A stretch of 64,000 bases of DNA from Entrophospora sp. SA101 (taxonomy: Eukaryota; Glomeromycota; Glomeromycetes; Entrophosporales; Entrophosporaceae): assembly GCA_958430865.1 (NCBI GenBank), contig CAUDNR010000358.1, forward strand, positions 31,834 through 95,833, read 5' to 3'. The notes beneath the pieces are model-generated. The model did not search any database, was not told the DNA's origin, and saw nothing but the letters and a program-made list of their open reading frames with translations. A program made the position numbers and the translations under genes. The stretch's first letter is position 1. Every line of letters starts with the position of its first letter. Below are positions 1 through 10,474 of the stretch, piece by piece.

Positions 1-569
1 AGCTGGCTTTCTAGATATTTGTTTGCAATATCTTCATACAAACATAACGGTCTAACATTTATGTTACTAACTGTTAATCCAAATGAGCTTAATCCACCTG
101 AGACTTCTCCATATATTGCTTCAAGTTTTACTGATGCATTAACCAATGTACCCTTCATGTCTGCCTTTCTCCCTATTTGAGCTTTTTTAAGTGGATTATA
201 CAATTCATTTCTGGCTTCATTGGTAGCCAGTGATTGTATTTCACCCCTATAACAAGATGAGTAAACACTCATAATTTTTTACACAAAAACATGTATGATG
301 ACTTACCACTTGTCACCTATTACTCCTGAAGGAAAAATTCCTCGGAACAGAGGAAACATAGTCATCATCTTTAATTCTTCACTTAAATCTCTTTTGAAAT
401 GGTCCATATTAGATTTACTATGTATGTAATAGTAGTTGAAAGAATATTTTGTCAATGAACATTGTGTAAATAGCAAATAGACTCATGTTGAGTCAATTAA
501 CACTTACAAGAACTGGATATTAATATGAAGTTTTTTATATTCTTTCAAGAATTTTTTCACAATTTCCAT
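1..569 (-). CDS. Hypothetical protein, 3' end outside window
   Basis: Three exons read on the minus strand: 569-508, 417-307 and 246 to the left window edge, joined by GTAAGT introns with TAG acceptors. The phases agree and give about 140 open residues. Readable pieces include KFLKEYKKLHINIQFF, DHFKRDLSEELKMMTMFPLF, NEARNELYNPLKKAQIGRK and LVNASVKLEAIYGEVSGG. From memory this resembles a repeated Rhizophagus family of unknown function with a similar 'GRKxDMKGTL...EIIYGEV' core; no catalytic motif is visible. The start at 569 is the first ATG in the open frame. Just upstream an open stretch in another frame (PAPMTLQ) looks like lost coding sequence, so a frameshift or a missing 5' exon is possible. 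The function is not known to me. Confidence 0.5.
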
Positions 570-944
570 CAAAGTAACCTTGTAATGTCATAGGTGCAGG
601 TTTTGGATTCCATAAAATAATATTGGAAATATATCTTTAATTAAGTCATCACCAAATTCTTTAGTTAATAATGTTTTCTTTTGTTAAATCTAAGATACCC
701 CAATAGGCAGGGCTAGAATATAAAGTAAAATATAAGTAATCTAATTATTATCATTTTAAAATTATAGCAAAACTTACATGATTAATCTCTTAGATTTTGG
801 AATTTTTTTCCTGATGTTTTAAAAAACAATCATTCAAGTCTTTATTGTATAATTGGAACTTAAATACATTTTATTAAAATATAAGATAAGCAACCAAAAA
901 AGGTCCCAAAATTAACAAACAATAAACAAATATTACCTCATTGG

Positions 945-2020
945 CTATAAACTTGGTAAAATGGATTCCTCTTGGAGATTTATTTCATCTATGCATTCAG
1001 TCAACAAATCTTCATTCTCCATATTGAAAATAAAATCATAACCTTCAAGTGATTGGTCTTCTTTATCAAGTTTTTTTTTGCTCATTGATACATTTTTGTC
1101 AACCAGTTCACACTTTAAATTGTAAAATGCATTTGTAAGTCTATTGAGTATAAAATATATTAAATTACATAACTATAATTAATTACATTACATTTATGTC
1201 CTGTGCCATAGCTGATTGGGATGATAAGGAATCCAAGGGTGTTGTAGGTGTTGATATTACTGATTCTAGATTTGTAATTGCACCTTTGTTCAATATGTTT
1301 GCAAATTGTTGGTTTTGTTTAACTGTATCTATGATACCATTCACCTGCATTTTGTTGCAAAATATGAAATAAAAAAAAGTTAAAGCAAAATAAAAAAGTC
1401 CAAGGATAATCAAGAACAATTACCTGAAGAACTTCCAAAACTGCTCTTTTATTTTGAAGCTGAAGACCATGTATTTCATATTCTCTTTCAAGCCATAAAT
1501 TATCAATATCTCTATTTTTTTTACGTAGATTCTAACCATAATAAAAATACTATTAATTCGATTTATATTTTGTGATTAGTGCTGCAACAAGCCATGACAT
1601 GCTAAAAGGATGTCAGAAAAGCAGCTAAAAGAATGCTCTTCCTAGTCATGGATGGCTAAAAGGCAATTAAAGTCTTCACCTATTAGCAAAAACTAATAGC
1701 ACAATGAGCTAAAAGGTCATCAGTGAAGTAGCTAAAAGGTACTCCACCTTGTTGTGTAGGACATGAAGTCTGTATAAAGACTCTTATCTTGCTACAGCAT
1801 GCACTTACAAAAAAAAAAAAAAAAATTAAAAATTTGACACAGATACCTTGGTATTAGCCAAAAGATTGGTAGCTTTTCTTATTTTATTTTTATCTGAACT
1901 ATTGTTAATAATTGCATAAAGGCTTTTTACAAACGTGTCAAAGGCTTTTCTATATTCTAATTCTTCAGGATTTCCTTTATTGATGCAAATCCAATATTTA
2001 TGAAATTGATATGATCCCAA
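945..2020 (-). pseudogene. Unrecognised multi-exon gene, 5' end damaged
   Basis: Four exons read on the minus strand: about 2020-1847, 1531-1424, 1344-1187 and 1140-945, ending in TAG. All have usable GT donors and AG acceptors and matching phases, and they give about 190 residues. The protein is polar and helical, with pieces such as DKNKIRKATNLLANTK, KNRDIDNLWLEREYEIHGLQ and YDFIFNMENEDLLTECIDE. I see no known domain. At the 5' side a plausible continuation (KTDVESWDHINF) lies in a different frame just upstream of residues HKYWICIN, which suggests a one-base frameshift and no valid start. The first intron is unusually long because it holds a small inverted-repeat element. It may once have been one gene with the family at 1-569, but a stop separates them. 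Confidence 0.4.
1578..1805. mobile_element. Small inverted-repeat element (MITE-like) inside an intron
   Basis: The 228-bp segment starts with AGTGCTGCAACAAG and ends with CTTGCTACAGCATGCACT. These termini are imperfect inverted repeats of each other. Inside are five short copies of the word GCTAAAAG in the same orientation, and local GC is higher than in the flanks. It lies wholly within the first intron of the damaged gene at 945-2020, so it would be spliced out. No coding potential is visible. The family is not known to me. Confidence 0.5.
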
Positions 2021-2151
2021 GATTCAACATCAGTTTTGTCAAAGTAAGTATGCCAGTGTTAGCCATAAAGTTATTTCATTAAAAAAAATTTTTTTTTAAA
2101 CAGCGAAATTATTTATGATTTTCATTGGTTAAATTGGTGATTATTACTACG

Positions 2152-2643
2152 GTGCAGATCATCTATAATCATTAATTGCTTATATATAGTAACAATTGGT
2201 CAACTTCAAAATACTAAAACAAAAAAAAATTATATCATTTTAAAAAATTTAGCCAATAAGTTTTATTGTTCATGACCCAAACTTCAAAACTTATTGGCTG
2301 GTTTTTTCTTAAACTGAAAATTGGCTGAGCCTTAGCATAGAACATTTTCATTTGATTTATTTGATTTTATTTCCTTTTTTTTATTAATAAATTACAACAA
2401 AAAAGTTTAACAAACATATTACATAAAAGAAAATCATTAACCAAATTTGATTGTGAGATTCAAAATATTGTAACATGAAGATTATTGTTGCATAATTTTC
2501 AAATTTAAAAAATCTATGAAAAGAAAATTTTTTTTTTTAGATTAATAGACTCCTGAATTGAATGGTGATGGGTTTTTTAAAATCCAATGTGTGGATCACA
2601 TAATATTTCAAAAATTTTAACTTTGAGTATAGATGATCTGCAC
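2152..2643. mobile_element. 492-bp element with 16-bp perfect terminal inverted repeats
   Basis: GTGCAGATCATCTATA at 2152-2167 is repeated as its exact reverse complement at 2628-2643. The interior is AT-rich and non-coding. It holds a further hairpin with a 14-bp perfect stem (2251-2264 with 2286-2299, core AGCCAATAAGTTTT) and a 21-base loop. No clear target-site duplication is seen. The right end abuts the transposon end that starts at 2646. This is probably a MITE, but it could be one long imperfect palindrome. Confidence 0.45.
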
Positions 2644-2645
2644 TG

Positions 2646-3086
2646 TATATGGGACATACTGCAACAAAACCAGACAAAGTGAACATTGGTATTACCAAGA
2701 ATTTCAGGGATCAAAATTTAGTCATCACAAATGTAATGCAATTAACAATTTTATAATGCCGCATTTTGTTACCTTTCCTGTTTCTCGAGTGATATATAGA
2801 ATTACCCCTATATAAAAATAATATGAAACTCATTTACATCAGATCTACCATGAAACCCAAGAATTATAGTACCATTAGAAGTATTCTGAAGAAAGAACAA
2901 GGTGAAAAAATTGCTCCTTACATTTTCAAAATAAATGATACTCAGACACTGGAAGCTTATCTAAAAAAAGAAAGGATTACCTATGAAATTTACCAAGAAA
3001 GAAAAATAATAAATGTTAGAAAAAGAAAGCAGCATGATGATGCATTATTACCTAACAAAAAGCAAAAATCTTTAAAAGGAAAATAA
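2646..3086 (+). mobile_element. Transposon end with small ORF (copy 1)
   Basis: The segment begins with TATATGGGACATACTGCAAC and contains a 76-bp stretch found again at 29312 (same strand) and, as a reverse complement, at 6632-6708 and 18110-18186. This marks it as a shared terminal inverted repeat. It is followed by the small reading frame at 2850-3086, which is also present, in shortened form, in the copy near 29.4 kb. The 6.6 kb copy lies directly behind a transposase remnant, which ties this repeat to that transposon family. A TA target duplication is possible. Confidence 0.6.
2850..3086 (+). CDS. Small basic protein carried by a transposon end
   Basis: This is a 78-residue frame. The ATG at 2850 was chosen because the second copy near 29.5 kb starts at the equivalent ATG (MKPKNYS here, MEPKNYS there). 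The protein has a globular-looking N-terminal part (pieces SILKKEQGEKIAPYIFKIND and TLEAYLKKERITYEIYQ) and a very basic tail (VRKRKQ and NKKQKSLKGK) that could bind nucleic acid or act as a nuclear signal. The copy at 29474 is cut to 53 residues by a frameshift near residue 50. Conservation between the two copies suggests that it once was, or still is, a coding part of the mobile element. I do not recognise the function. Confidence 0.45.
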   Translation: MKPKNYSTIRSILKKEQGEKIAPYIFKINDTQTLEAYLKKERITYEIYQERKIINVRKRKQHDDALLPNKKQKSLKGK

Positions 3087-3159
3087 CTATCATTTTCTTT
3101 GATAGTTGGAATTATACAGAGGGAAATACCTAAAATTACTTTCTTATTTTCAATCAAGG

Positions 3160-3747
3160 TCATTTCTTAGTTTCTTTAATTTCAATTTGTGCAGTTAATT
3201 GACCATTCTGTTGTTGTAATTGGGTTAATTGAGCTTTTAAATCATTGATTTCTTTTAATAATTCTTGTGGAGTTAATTCTTTTAGTTGTTTGTTTTCTTC
3301 TTCTAGTTGCTTAATTCGATCTAATAGTTCCTGTTTCTGTCTTTTATGCCAATCTTCAGCCACTTATAAGGCTTCTAAGTGTGTATCTACTTCCTCTTCT
3401 AACTGTCTTTCCTTTTCTTGCAAGCCATTTATTTGCTGTTTGTAAAAAAATGCCATTCCTCCATTTTGATGAGGTAAAAGAGGAAGTCCTTTTTCATTTT
3501 TCTCTTCTTTGCAATCACAAGTGTATCTAGTCTTTAACCTTCCGCAATCACACTTAGGCAACTCATCATTTTCAAATTTATCTTTGCAACCTTCACAAGC
3601 CTTATCACTTTCAATCATTTCGCCAGTTGCTTTGCTTCGTGTCCTTATCTGACAAACTGCTTTTTTTAAATCAAAGCAAAAAACACAAGTGGAATTACTG
3701 CTATGTCATTCTTCTAACTCTAAAATAGTGTAAAGCAATTCTTTCAT
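3160..3747 (-). pseudogene. Cysteine-rich / coiled-coil protein with two in-frame stops
   Basis: A single 196-codon frame runs from the ATG at 3747-3745 to 3160 and is interrupted by TGA at 3708-3706 (codon 14) and TAA at 3363-3361 (codon 129). Sequence on both sides stays coherent in the same frame. A Cys-rich segment (STCVFCFDLKKAVC, then CEGCKDKF and CDCGRLKTRYTCDC) is followed by a long coiled coil rich in E, Q, K and L (LLDRIKQLEEENKQLKEL, then INDLKAQLTQLQQQNGQL). The Cys pairs suggest a zinc-binding module. The preserved frame across both stops means either recent inactivation or assembly error; readthrough is a remote alternative. It lies just outside duplication block A, whose edge is at 3825. 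I do not recognise the family. Confidence 0.5.
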
Positions 3748-3882
3748 AATAATAAAGTAAACTAATTAACTTTTACTTCTATTCGAGCAGTAAATTCTCG
3801 GGTTTGATGTTTTTTATTTTCTACCAAATGTTTTCTTTGCTATTTGTTATGGTTTGTATTTTTCTCACCTTTTTTTTTATAG

Positions 3883-5399
3883 AGGAGTATGACAGGACCA
3901 ATGACAAAATATATAATATGAAAGGCCCTTCAAGTGCAGCAAAACCTGGTTACTTCTTTTATCACCAAGCTAATGAGGAAACTCGTTTGATCTTTAACCG
4001 TCGCCCATTTGAATCTACTGGTCCTTCAATATTTCTCTATAATGAAGTCTTTGGACTATTCTTACAGGATTTCAAGGATGTATCTATCCCTAATGATTTT
4101 TACAAATGGACTAAAGAACTCCTTTGGATTGCAGCATCTGGATATAAGGATGAAAAAACTCGCCAAGGAATCATGATGGAAAAGTTTCAAGAACTTTGGG
4201 GTGTTGTACATAAAGAACAGAATCCTGATAATAGTGCAAGTGATGGTGTACTAACAATTTCAGTCAAAAACCAACTAGCTTATAAAGCCATTTTTGAAAT
4301 TAAAAATGAAGTTGGTTCTGGTGGGTGTGACCCCACAATCCAAAGGATCTTTATCATATGAAAAGTATTGGTACTATGCTGTATGTATTTATTTATCAGA
4401 TTTTTGATGATATATTATATTTTTGTACCATATGTTATTAATATATTAATTATTTTATATACTCAAATTTTATAATTTTATAAGAAACGAAATAAAGAAT
4501 ATTGTTGTTGTCCATCCATCATTGTTAGTATTGCTGGCCCCTGGATCTGTATCCTTGGTGCTGTTTTTATAGACAAAGTAGTAGTTGAACCATTGACAGA
4601 TATGATCTTTCTAGCAGATCCAGTAGATGATGATGATAAGTTTTGTCAGATTATTCGATTGTTTGTAGCATTAACTAATGCTTTTGATCACCTTCATCAA
4701 TTCTATTCAAATTCGGACACAACTCTATCTGAGATATCATTGAATGAGATTCCAAATGATTATTTTTTACAAGACAAATTTTTCCCTTATATTCGGGAAT
4801 TTATAATAGAAGATAAGAAATTCCATTTTACCTATGATGGTCCACTAACTAAGAATTATGCAAAACCAATTTGGAAAGCACGATTGGATGATAACACTGA
4901 GATAGTTGTAAAATTTGCAAAAAGATATAACAGTGAAGCACACAAGATCTGTTATCATAAAGATCTTGCTCCAGGACTGATCTTTGTTAGTGAAAATATA
5001 TATAATGGATTTTATATGATTATTATGAAGTACATTGATGGTATTCAACTAGACAATCTTATAACAGATACTCATTGCACCCAAGAAACTTTAATAAACA
5101 TCTATAAGGATATAAAAATTGCTATTGATGAGTTGCATTGTAACAATATTGTATTTGCAGACCTTAGACCTCCAAACATCTTAATTAGAGTTTTAGATGG
5201 TAAGCATAAAGTAACTCTTGTAGTTTTTGATTGGTGTGGAAGAGATAGAGTGGATAGATACCCAGCATCAATAAATTGGGAACAACCATGGCATAATGAT
5301 GTTAAACCCAATGGTTTACTTAAAAAAGAATATGATTATCATATGCTTGACCAATTAAAGGACTTACTACATGAACTTGATAATGGAGATCACAAATAA
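3883..5399 (+). pseudogene. Kinase-like gene, copy 1, 5' exons missing
   Basis: This copy keeps only the last two exons (3883-4380 and 4485-5399) of the gene annotated in full at 14459-16877. The upstream exons for the coiled-coil N-terminus and the SRKSDGYLQTSTKRQKLELI segment are absent, because the duplication edge at 3825 falls in the preceding intron. The long hydrophobic run that appears if one translates from 3804 is only the intron. The one-base insertion in the AAA run near 4342 is shared with copy 2. The kinase-like half is unchanged, with VVKF lysine, FADLRPPNIL and FDWCG. Without its own start and upstream exons it is probably a gene fragment. Confidence 0.7.
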
Positions 5400-6059
5400 G
5401 AAACCATTTCCAGGATTTGTGGATGACACCAGATACCAATTATAAATTGATTTTTTAGAATCTATTCAAATAAATAAATTAGTTTTCTTTAATTTTATAA
5501 TTCTTTATTAATCTTCAAATCTTTGACATGTAATAAATTTTTCAGTTTCGAAAGGCATGTCTTTATCAAGATTAATATTATTTTTAGATATAGCATTGTG
5601 GAATATTAAAAGAAAACTTTGTATTGTCACAAAAAAAGAAAAAAAATCATAATAGGTTTGCATCCACCAAATTATCATCATTCAAATTTTTTAATATTTT
5701 TAGATATAAAACTAAAGTTTGTATTATTATTACCTGAAACTTGATTAACTTAATTAAATACAGTAACTCAAAAATGTTTTTAAATTTTTTATTCATTTAA
5801 AAGCCCTGGATTCCAGCATTCTAATTATATGTTGATTGAATTACTTTATTATAGAATTTTTGATCACAAATTTGATGTATCATTTTGCTAGTTTTTTGAC
5901 TTCTCACAACTTACATAAAATTATCTGATTGAATTTAATAAAAAGGCTTTAATGTCATTAGTTATTATTTCTATATAATACTATTCAAAGAGAATAATTC
6001 TTAAAAAAATCACAAAGTAACATAACATTATAAAATTATATATATAGGGATAAGTGTAT
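5400..6059. other. AT-rich spacer without a gene
   Basis: There are stops in all frames, long A/T runs and no splice-linked exons. This is the 3' flank of the kinase-like gene and the 5' flank of the transposase remnant. The same sequence is present at 16878-17537 in copy 2. Confidence 0.6.
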
Positions 6060-6643
6060 ATGAAAAGTAATAACAAATATAATGGTTCTAATGAATATCA
6101 AAAAGCAATTGATTTTTTAGAAAAAGGATGTAAATGTGGTTGTTCTTCAAGAATCCCCAAGGAAAATTTTGCAGAATTAAGAGAATCTTTTCAAGCCCTT
6201 TCTAAAGTAGAACAAGACATATTTTTAATGGCCCAACTTAAAGCAATGGATGGTGGATCAACAAGCACTAGTAGACGCCTTAAAAAGACAAATAGATCTA
6301 ACAAAAGAACTTTCTATCATTGAGATCACAATACACTTCTTTGTCAAGAAACTTATCTCAATATGTTAGGAATTGGTAGAACTTATTTTGAAAACATTAG
6401 AAATCAATTAATAAACAATGGTCTTTTACCAAGAATTCACATTAATATTAAAAGGATACCTCAATGGAAAACTAAGATGGTGATTGATAAAATGTTGCAG
6501 AAATAGTAAAGAATTTTCTAGAAAATTATGCAGGAGTTCATGGATTACCAAGTCCAGGAAGAAGTAACAATAGAATAACTCAATCAATTGTATTTTTGCC
6601 AGCTGAAATGGAGGATTTTAATAATCACATTACTAAATTTTGA
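6060..6643 (+). pseudogene. Transposase-like N-terminal remnant, copy 1
   Basis: It starts at the ATG at 6060 (MKSNNKYNGS). It contains a Cys motif (GCKCGCSSRIPKENF), a helix (VEQDIFLMAQLKAM) and pieces matching a Rhizophagus transposase-like family I recall: QETYLNMLGIGRTYFENIRN, IPQWKTKMVIDK and HGLPSPGR. A TGA at 6321 stands where the family has Trp, and a frameshift follows MVIDK. After FLPAEM the expected catalytic region is missing: only a few unrelated residues remain before a stop at 6643, and the frame ends in the terminal repeat at 6632-6708. This is an internally deleted, inactive element. The family label (DDE-type) rests on memory of relatives, as no catalytic residues survive here. 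Confidence 0.6.
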
Positions 6644-6708
6644 TCCCTGAAATTTTTGTAACACTAATGTTCACCTTGCCTGGTTTTGTTGCAAGCATGT
6701 CCCATATA
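6632..6708 (-). repeat. Terminal inverted repeat of the same transposon family
   Basis: This is the reverse complement of the repeat at 2646 and 29312, with a few differences, ending in ATGTCCCATATA. It directly overlaps the end of the transposase remnant. An identical copy lies at 18110-18186. Confidence 0.65.
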
Positions 6709-7853
6709 AATATTATAGTATAATTAAATATAGGCAATAAAATATATTAAATAAATATACTTACAAGAGAATGGTTTAAAAATTAGATAAGAAATATTTA
6801 GAAAGTAAATTAGTGCAATGTAAGCAAGAAATGAAGAAAGGTGAGAATACTTTTGTATGCATCAGTAAATGCTGTATTTTAAAAAGAATAGGCATCTTAG
6901 CTAAGTATTTTCCTGAAATTTCTTTATTGATTGTTAATAGTTAATATAATTTAAATAGTTTTTTTTTCAATAAGAAATATTATTATTTAATAAGAATGTA
7001 AACTTTTGTGGACAATTAATATCTACTTAGTAAAAAGTTGTGCAAATTCTATTACTGCCTTCCCTGATACTTGTCTCCAAGATTGATTCAACTGATGACT
7101 CTTTCAGCAGATTCAGCAAATAAGCAAGGTAATGTGCTAGCTAATGGTCTTGACATTTTGTTCACTATAAAGATTAAAAAAAAAGGTTTAACAAATATTT
7201 AGACAAAAAACAAACTCTTTGTACAAAAACTCATCAATTTGAATAAAAGTATACTTTTTCAAATTAACAGATTATAATAGATTTTTCATGAAAGAGAAAG
7301 TTTGAAGGTATTATTTTGATTATTTATTACAAAGGCTTGTGTAAAAACAATTGGGATAAAAAATAAATGAAAGTGTCATGTCAATTTAATTGCAGGTGAC
7401 ATTACAATTCATATTACACTACAAGATGTAGTTTATTTTCTGGGAGCATGCTCATATTCCAATTTGAATTTTAATAATCTGTTTATCTGCTTGTATGTCT
7501 GATTGCATCATTAATAAATTGTTGAATGTTACCATCAAATTGATTCACACAATCACAATTCGAGTTTATATGTTTGACTGTTTGATTTGGTGGTGACACA
7601 CATTAGAGTTTTCCTGTCTTGGTTTGACCCACACTGCGATTGGCTTATTGTAGACAATCTTTCTAAATTTGGTAATTTTCACCAACATTGCCATTTTCCT
7701 AATAGTAAAATTTTACAAGATTTGACCCAGCTGCGGCAGTGACCTATCTATATAGTTAGTTTGTAGGGAGGGTCCTATCTATTAATATTAATATTATTTA
7801 TTATATAAGGTTGCAAGTTATTAACTGTTAATTTCTCGGTAAATTTCGAAAAA
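6709..7853. other. Non-coding region upstream of BTB gene copy 1
   Basis: I find no supported gene. The region is AT-rich with scattered short frames. The last 100 bases would be the promoter and leader of the BTB gene. It is duplicated at 18187-19331. Confidence 0.5.
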
Positions 7854-8361
7854 ATGGCACTATCAGAAGTAAACAAACAACTTCATGATGAGTTAACAAA
7901 AGATTTAAATAATTTATTAGAAAATGATGATGAACATAATGTTATTATTGAGGCAGGAGAAGAGCCTTATATTAAGAAGTTTAAAGCTCATTATTATATT
8001 TTGAAAATGAGATCACCCTATTTTCGTAATGCCTTATCGAGCAGGTGGGCAAAACAAGAAAACGGAATGTATATATTTAAGAAACCAAACATTTCGCCTC
8101 TAACATTTGACATTGTATTAAGGTATGATATTTATTATTCTGTAACATTGTTCATTGCCTTCACAATTACCTTTTTATTGATCTAAATAAAAGTTATAAA
8201 ATAGATATATTTATTCAGCAAAAATTAATATCGAAAAACTGAATGAAGTTGAGATTGTTAATGTCTTGGGTGCAGCCGATGAACTTTGTCTAAATATATT
8301 AGTAGATGTTTTACAAAATGTTTTGATTGATCGTAAACACATCTGGATGAACCAAAAATCT
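7854..8361 (+). pseudogene. BTB-TLDc gene, copy 1, truncated after the BTB domain
   Basis: Exon 1 (7854-8122, MALSEVNKQLHDELTKDL) and the start of exon 2 (from 8205, YIYSAKINIEKLNE) are identical to the intact gene at 19332-20961. The BTB fold is recognisable by IKKFKAHYYILKMRSPYF, ALSSRWAK and the 'FDIVLRYIYS' junction across the intron. After WMNQK at 8361 the sequence switches to a fragment of a Ulp1-type protease, so the BACK and TLDc parts are lost. It could still be transcribed from a complete promoter, but the product would be a bare BTB domain. Confidence 0.75.
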
Positions 8362-8384
8362 AAATAAATATTTTTTTTTATTAG

Positions 8385-8925
8385 GTCGATATCTTTTCAA
8401 AAGATTTATTATTTGTACCAATACATAACGGAGCACATTGGTCTTTATGTCTTGTTGATTTTCAAGCTTTTAGGATAGATTATATTGATTCGATGTATGG
8501 TGGGGGACAGCAAAAGGCATGGACGTAATCAATGTACACATAAAAAAGAATGCTTACATTATTTTGTTTTTTTTTAATTAATCTTTATATACTTCGACTG
8601 ACATATATATATTCCCTATATATTTTAAGGAAGTAAAAGAATATTTAAATAATGAATGTCAAATAAGAAAGGTGAAAATGCAAATCTTGATTTCAACAGT
8701 TGGGCAGAAAATCCAAGATTGAAGGTATGTAACATTGTATATTTTATTTATTCGAAAATTTATTCCATTAGTCACTAATAAATCACTATTTCATTACTAA
8801 TATATATAATTAGAAAGTTCCACAACAAAAAAATTCTTATGATTGTGGTGTTTTTACATTAGCTTCATTGAACACATTAGTAGGCAAGCACCTTTATTGT
8901 TTAATCAATCATTATTGCCATATTT
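8385..8925 (+). pseudogene. Ulp1-type SUMO protease fragment (peptidase C48)
   Basis: Three exon-like pieces are present. The first (8385 on) gives VDIFSKDLLFVPIHNGAHWS and IDYIDSMYGG, that is, the His of the HW motif and the Asp of the C48 family. The second (about 8630-8725) gives EVKEYLNNE and ENANLDFNSWAENPRLK, with a frame change between them. The third (8815-8925) gives KVPQQKNSYDCGVFTLASLN, with the catalytic-site Gln and the nucleophile Cys. The first piece needs a GC-type donor (AAG, GCATGG) to stay in frame. The fragment begins at the duplication edge and lacks the N-terminal half of the domain. The family cleaves SUMO or related modifiers, but this copy is broken and probably inactive. 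Confidence 0.65.
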
Positions 8926-9168
8926 CAGGAAAAAATAATATACGAGATTGCATCTGGTGAATTGTTGACATAATAATAAATTATTATTAGATAACATTAT
9001 TGTTGCTGCATAGAATAATAATAATAAATTATATATCATTGATTGGCTTTATATCATTTTTATTATTAATATCAATTTACCTATATAATAAATAATTACA
9101 TACTTAGGTAATATATTTTTTTTAAAAAAAAAACAATAAAAAATTTTGAAAAAAATATATTTTAAATT
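8926..9168. other. AT-rich spacer
   Basis: There are A/T homopolymers and ATAATAATAA runs, with no coding signal. It holds the 3' flank of RPS15. Confidence 0.5.
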
Positions 9169-10014
9169 TTATTTTAAAGGAATAAATCTTGAAGAATGGG
9201 TTGCGCCAATACCTAGAAAAAAATTGTCAATATTATTGATTATGAAAATGACAAATTCAATCATACTCTGTAAACACTTACCAGGACGACCATGTTTAAC
9301 AGGTTTATAAGTGACTGAAAATTCACCAAGATAATGCCCAATCATTTCCGGCTAAATATTCATATGATACAAAATATAGTTAATAAGAAATTCATCAAAC
9401 ATAATAACTGCCCATTGTCCTCTTCTTTCTCTTCTTCCAAGTTACCCATCCACTCTCATTACCTTAATTTCAACTTGATTGAACGTTTTCCCGTTATAAA
9501 CACCAATGATAGATCCAATCATTTCAGGCACAATAATCATATCACGTAAATGAGTTTTTACAACATTAGGTTTATCATCTGGTGGTGCCTCTTTTTTTGC
9601 TTTACGTAATTTCTTTATTAATCCCATTGGTTTGCGTTTTAAACCACGTTGAAATCTTCTTCTTGCTCTTGCGTGAACCAAGTCCATTAACTTGTAAAAA
9701 AAAAAAGATTTATATATATATATTTTTTTAATGTAACTGAATTAAAATCTTTAGTTATAAATATTGAGTGAGATTTACTTGTTCAGAAGACAGATCCAAC
9801 AATTGATCCAAATCAACGCCACGATATGAAAATTTTTTAAAGATTCTTTTCTTTTTTTGTTCAACATTTGCATCGTTGTCATCTGCCTTTTCATTCCAAT
9901 TAATTTAATTTTTCATAATTATTACATTTAAATAAAAAAAAATTCGATTCATTGTTAAATTATGAAAGTATATTATCAATATCATTATATACTGTACACA
10001 TATATATATACCAT
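9169..10014 (-). CDS. RPS15: 40S ribosomal protein S15 (uS19)
   Basis: Small-subunit ribosomal protein of the 40S head, near the decoding site. Five exons were assigned: 10014-10012 (just the ATG), 9886-9779, 9690-9463, 9351-9282 and 9212-9169. All have GT-AG borders and consistent phases and give 150 residues, close to the usual 145-153. Diagnostic pieces are [27 protein letters not shown] [70 protein letters not shown] and the C-terminal [12 protein letters not shown]. The start was chosen because the ATG is followed at once by GTATAT and the next exon begins GCAGATGAC, giving the MADD-type N-terminus; the ATG before the second exon is followed by a stop. It appears intact and functional. 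Confidence 0.93.
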
Positions 10015-10474
10015 TTTTTTATTTTTTTTAATTTTAAATAAATGAAGTGAAAGCAAATAATAATAATTAAAAAAAAATTTTTTTTTAATGGATAATCTAT
10101 ATCTGTTACACGGATTCAAATTGTTTTTTTTTTTTTAATAATTGATTTTAAATAAACAGTTGTAATTTGGGCAAAAGAACTGATAATGACTATAAAATAT
10201 AACTTTTAAAAGTTGAAGAGAAAAAGTCAGGCAAGAAAGATTTGTACAGTATACACATATATCATGTTTGTCACAATTTTAAATATACAAATTGTCATTA
10301 ATTATTGCCATAAGCTTTTCTAATCTATTATCCTTGTAATAAATATAATATTATAAATAAATATATTATGTTTATAAATATTTTTATATATTTATAATTA
10401 TTTAAATGATGACATTATTGTTGTAAAGTAGATAGATATGTGATTTCAAATATTTTTTTTTTTCAATTAATAAT
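10015..10474. other. AT-rich intergenic region
   Basis: Poly-A/T tracts with no gene seen. It holds the RPS15 promoter on one side and the 3' flank of the sacsin/BTB gene on the other. Confidence 0.5.

Larger units (their letters stand above)
3825..8361. repeat. Segmental duplication block A, copy 1
   Basis: This 4537-bp stretch matches 15303-19839 with a constant shift of 11478 and no difference in the segments I compared, including all reading frames. The left edge lies inside an intron of the kinase-like gene. The right edge lies inside exon 2 of the BTB gene, right after the codons for WMNQK. Near-identity of coding and non-coding parts means a very recent duplication or an assembly duplicate. 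Confidence 0.9.

Noticed and set aside
3804..3882. Hydrophobic N-terminus (FSLLFVMVCIFLTFFF) on the kinase-like protein, as a signal peptide
   Set aside because: The same sequence in copy 2 lies between a GT donor and a TATAG acceptor that join two coherent exons in phase, so it is an intron.
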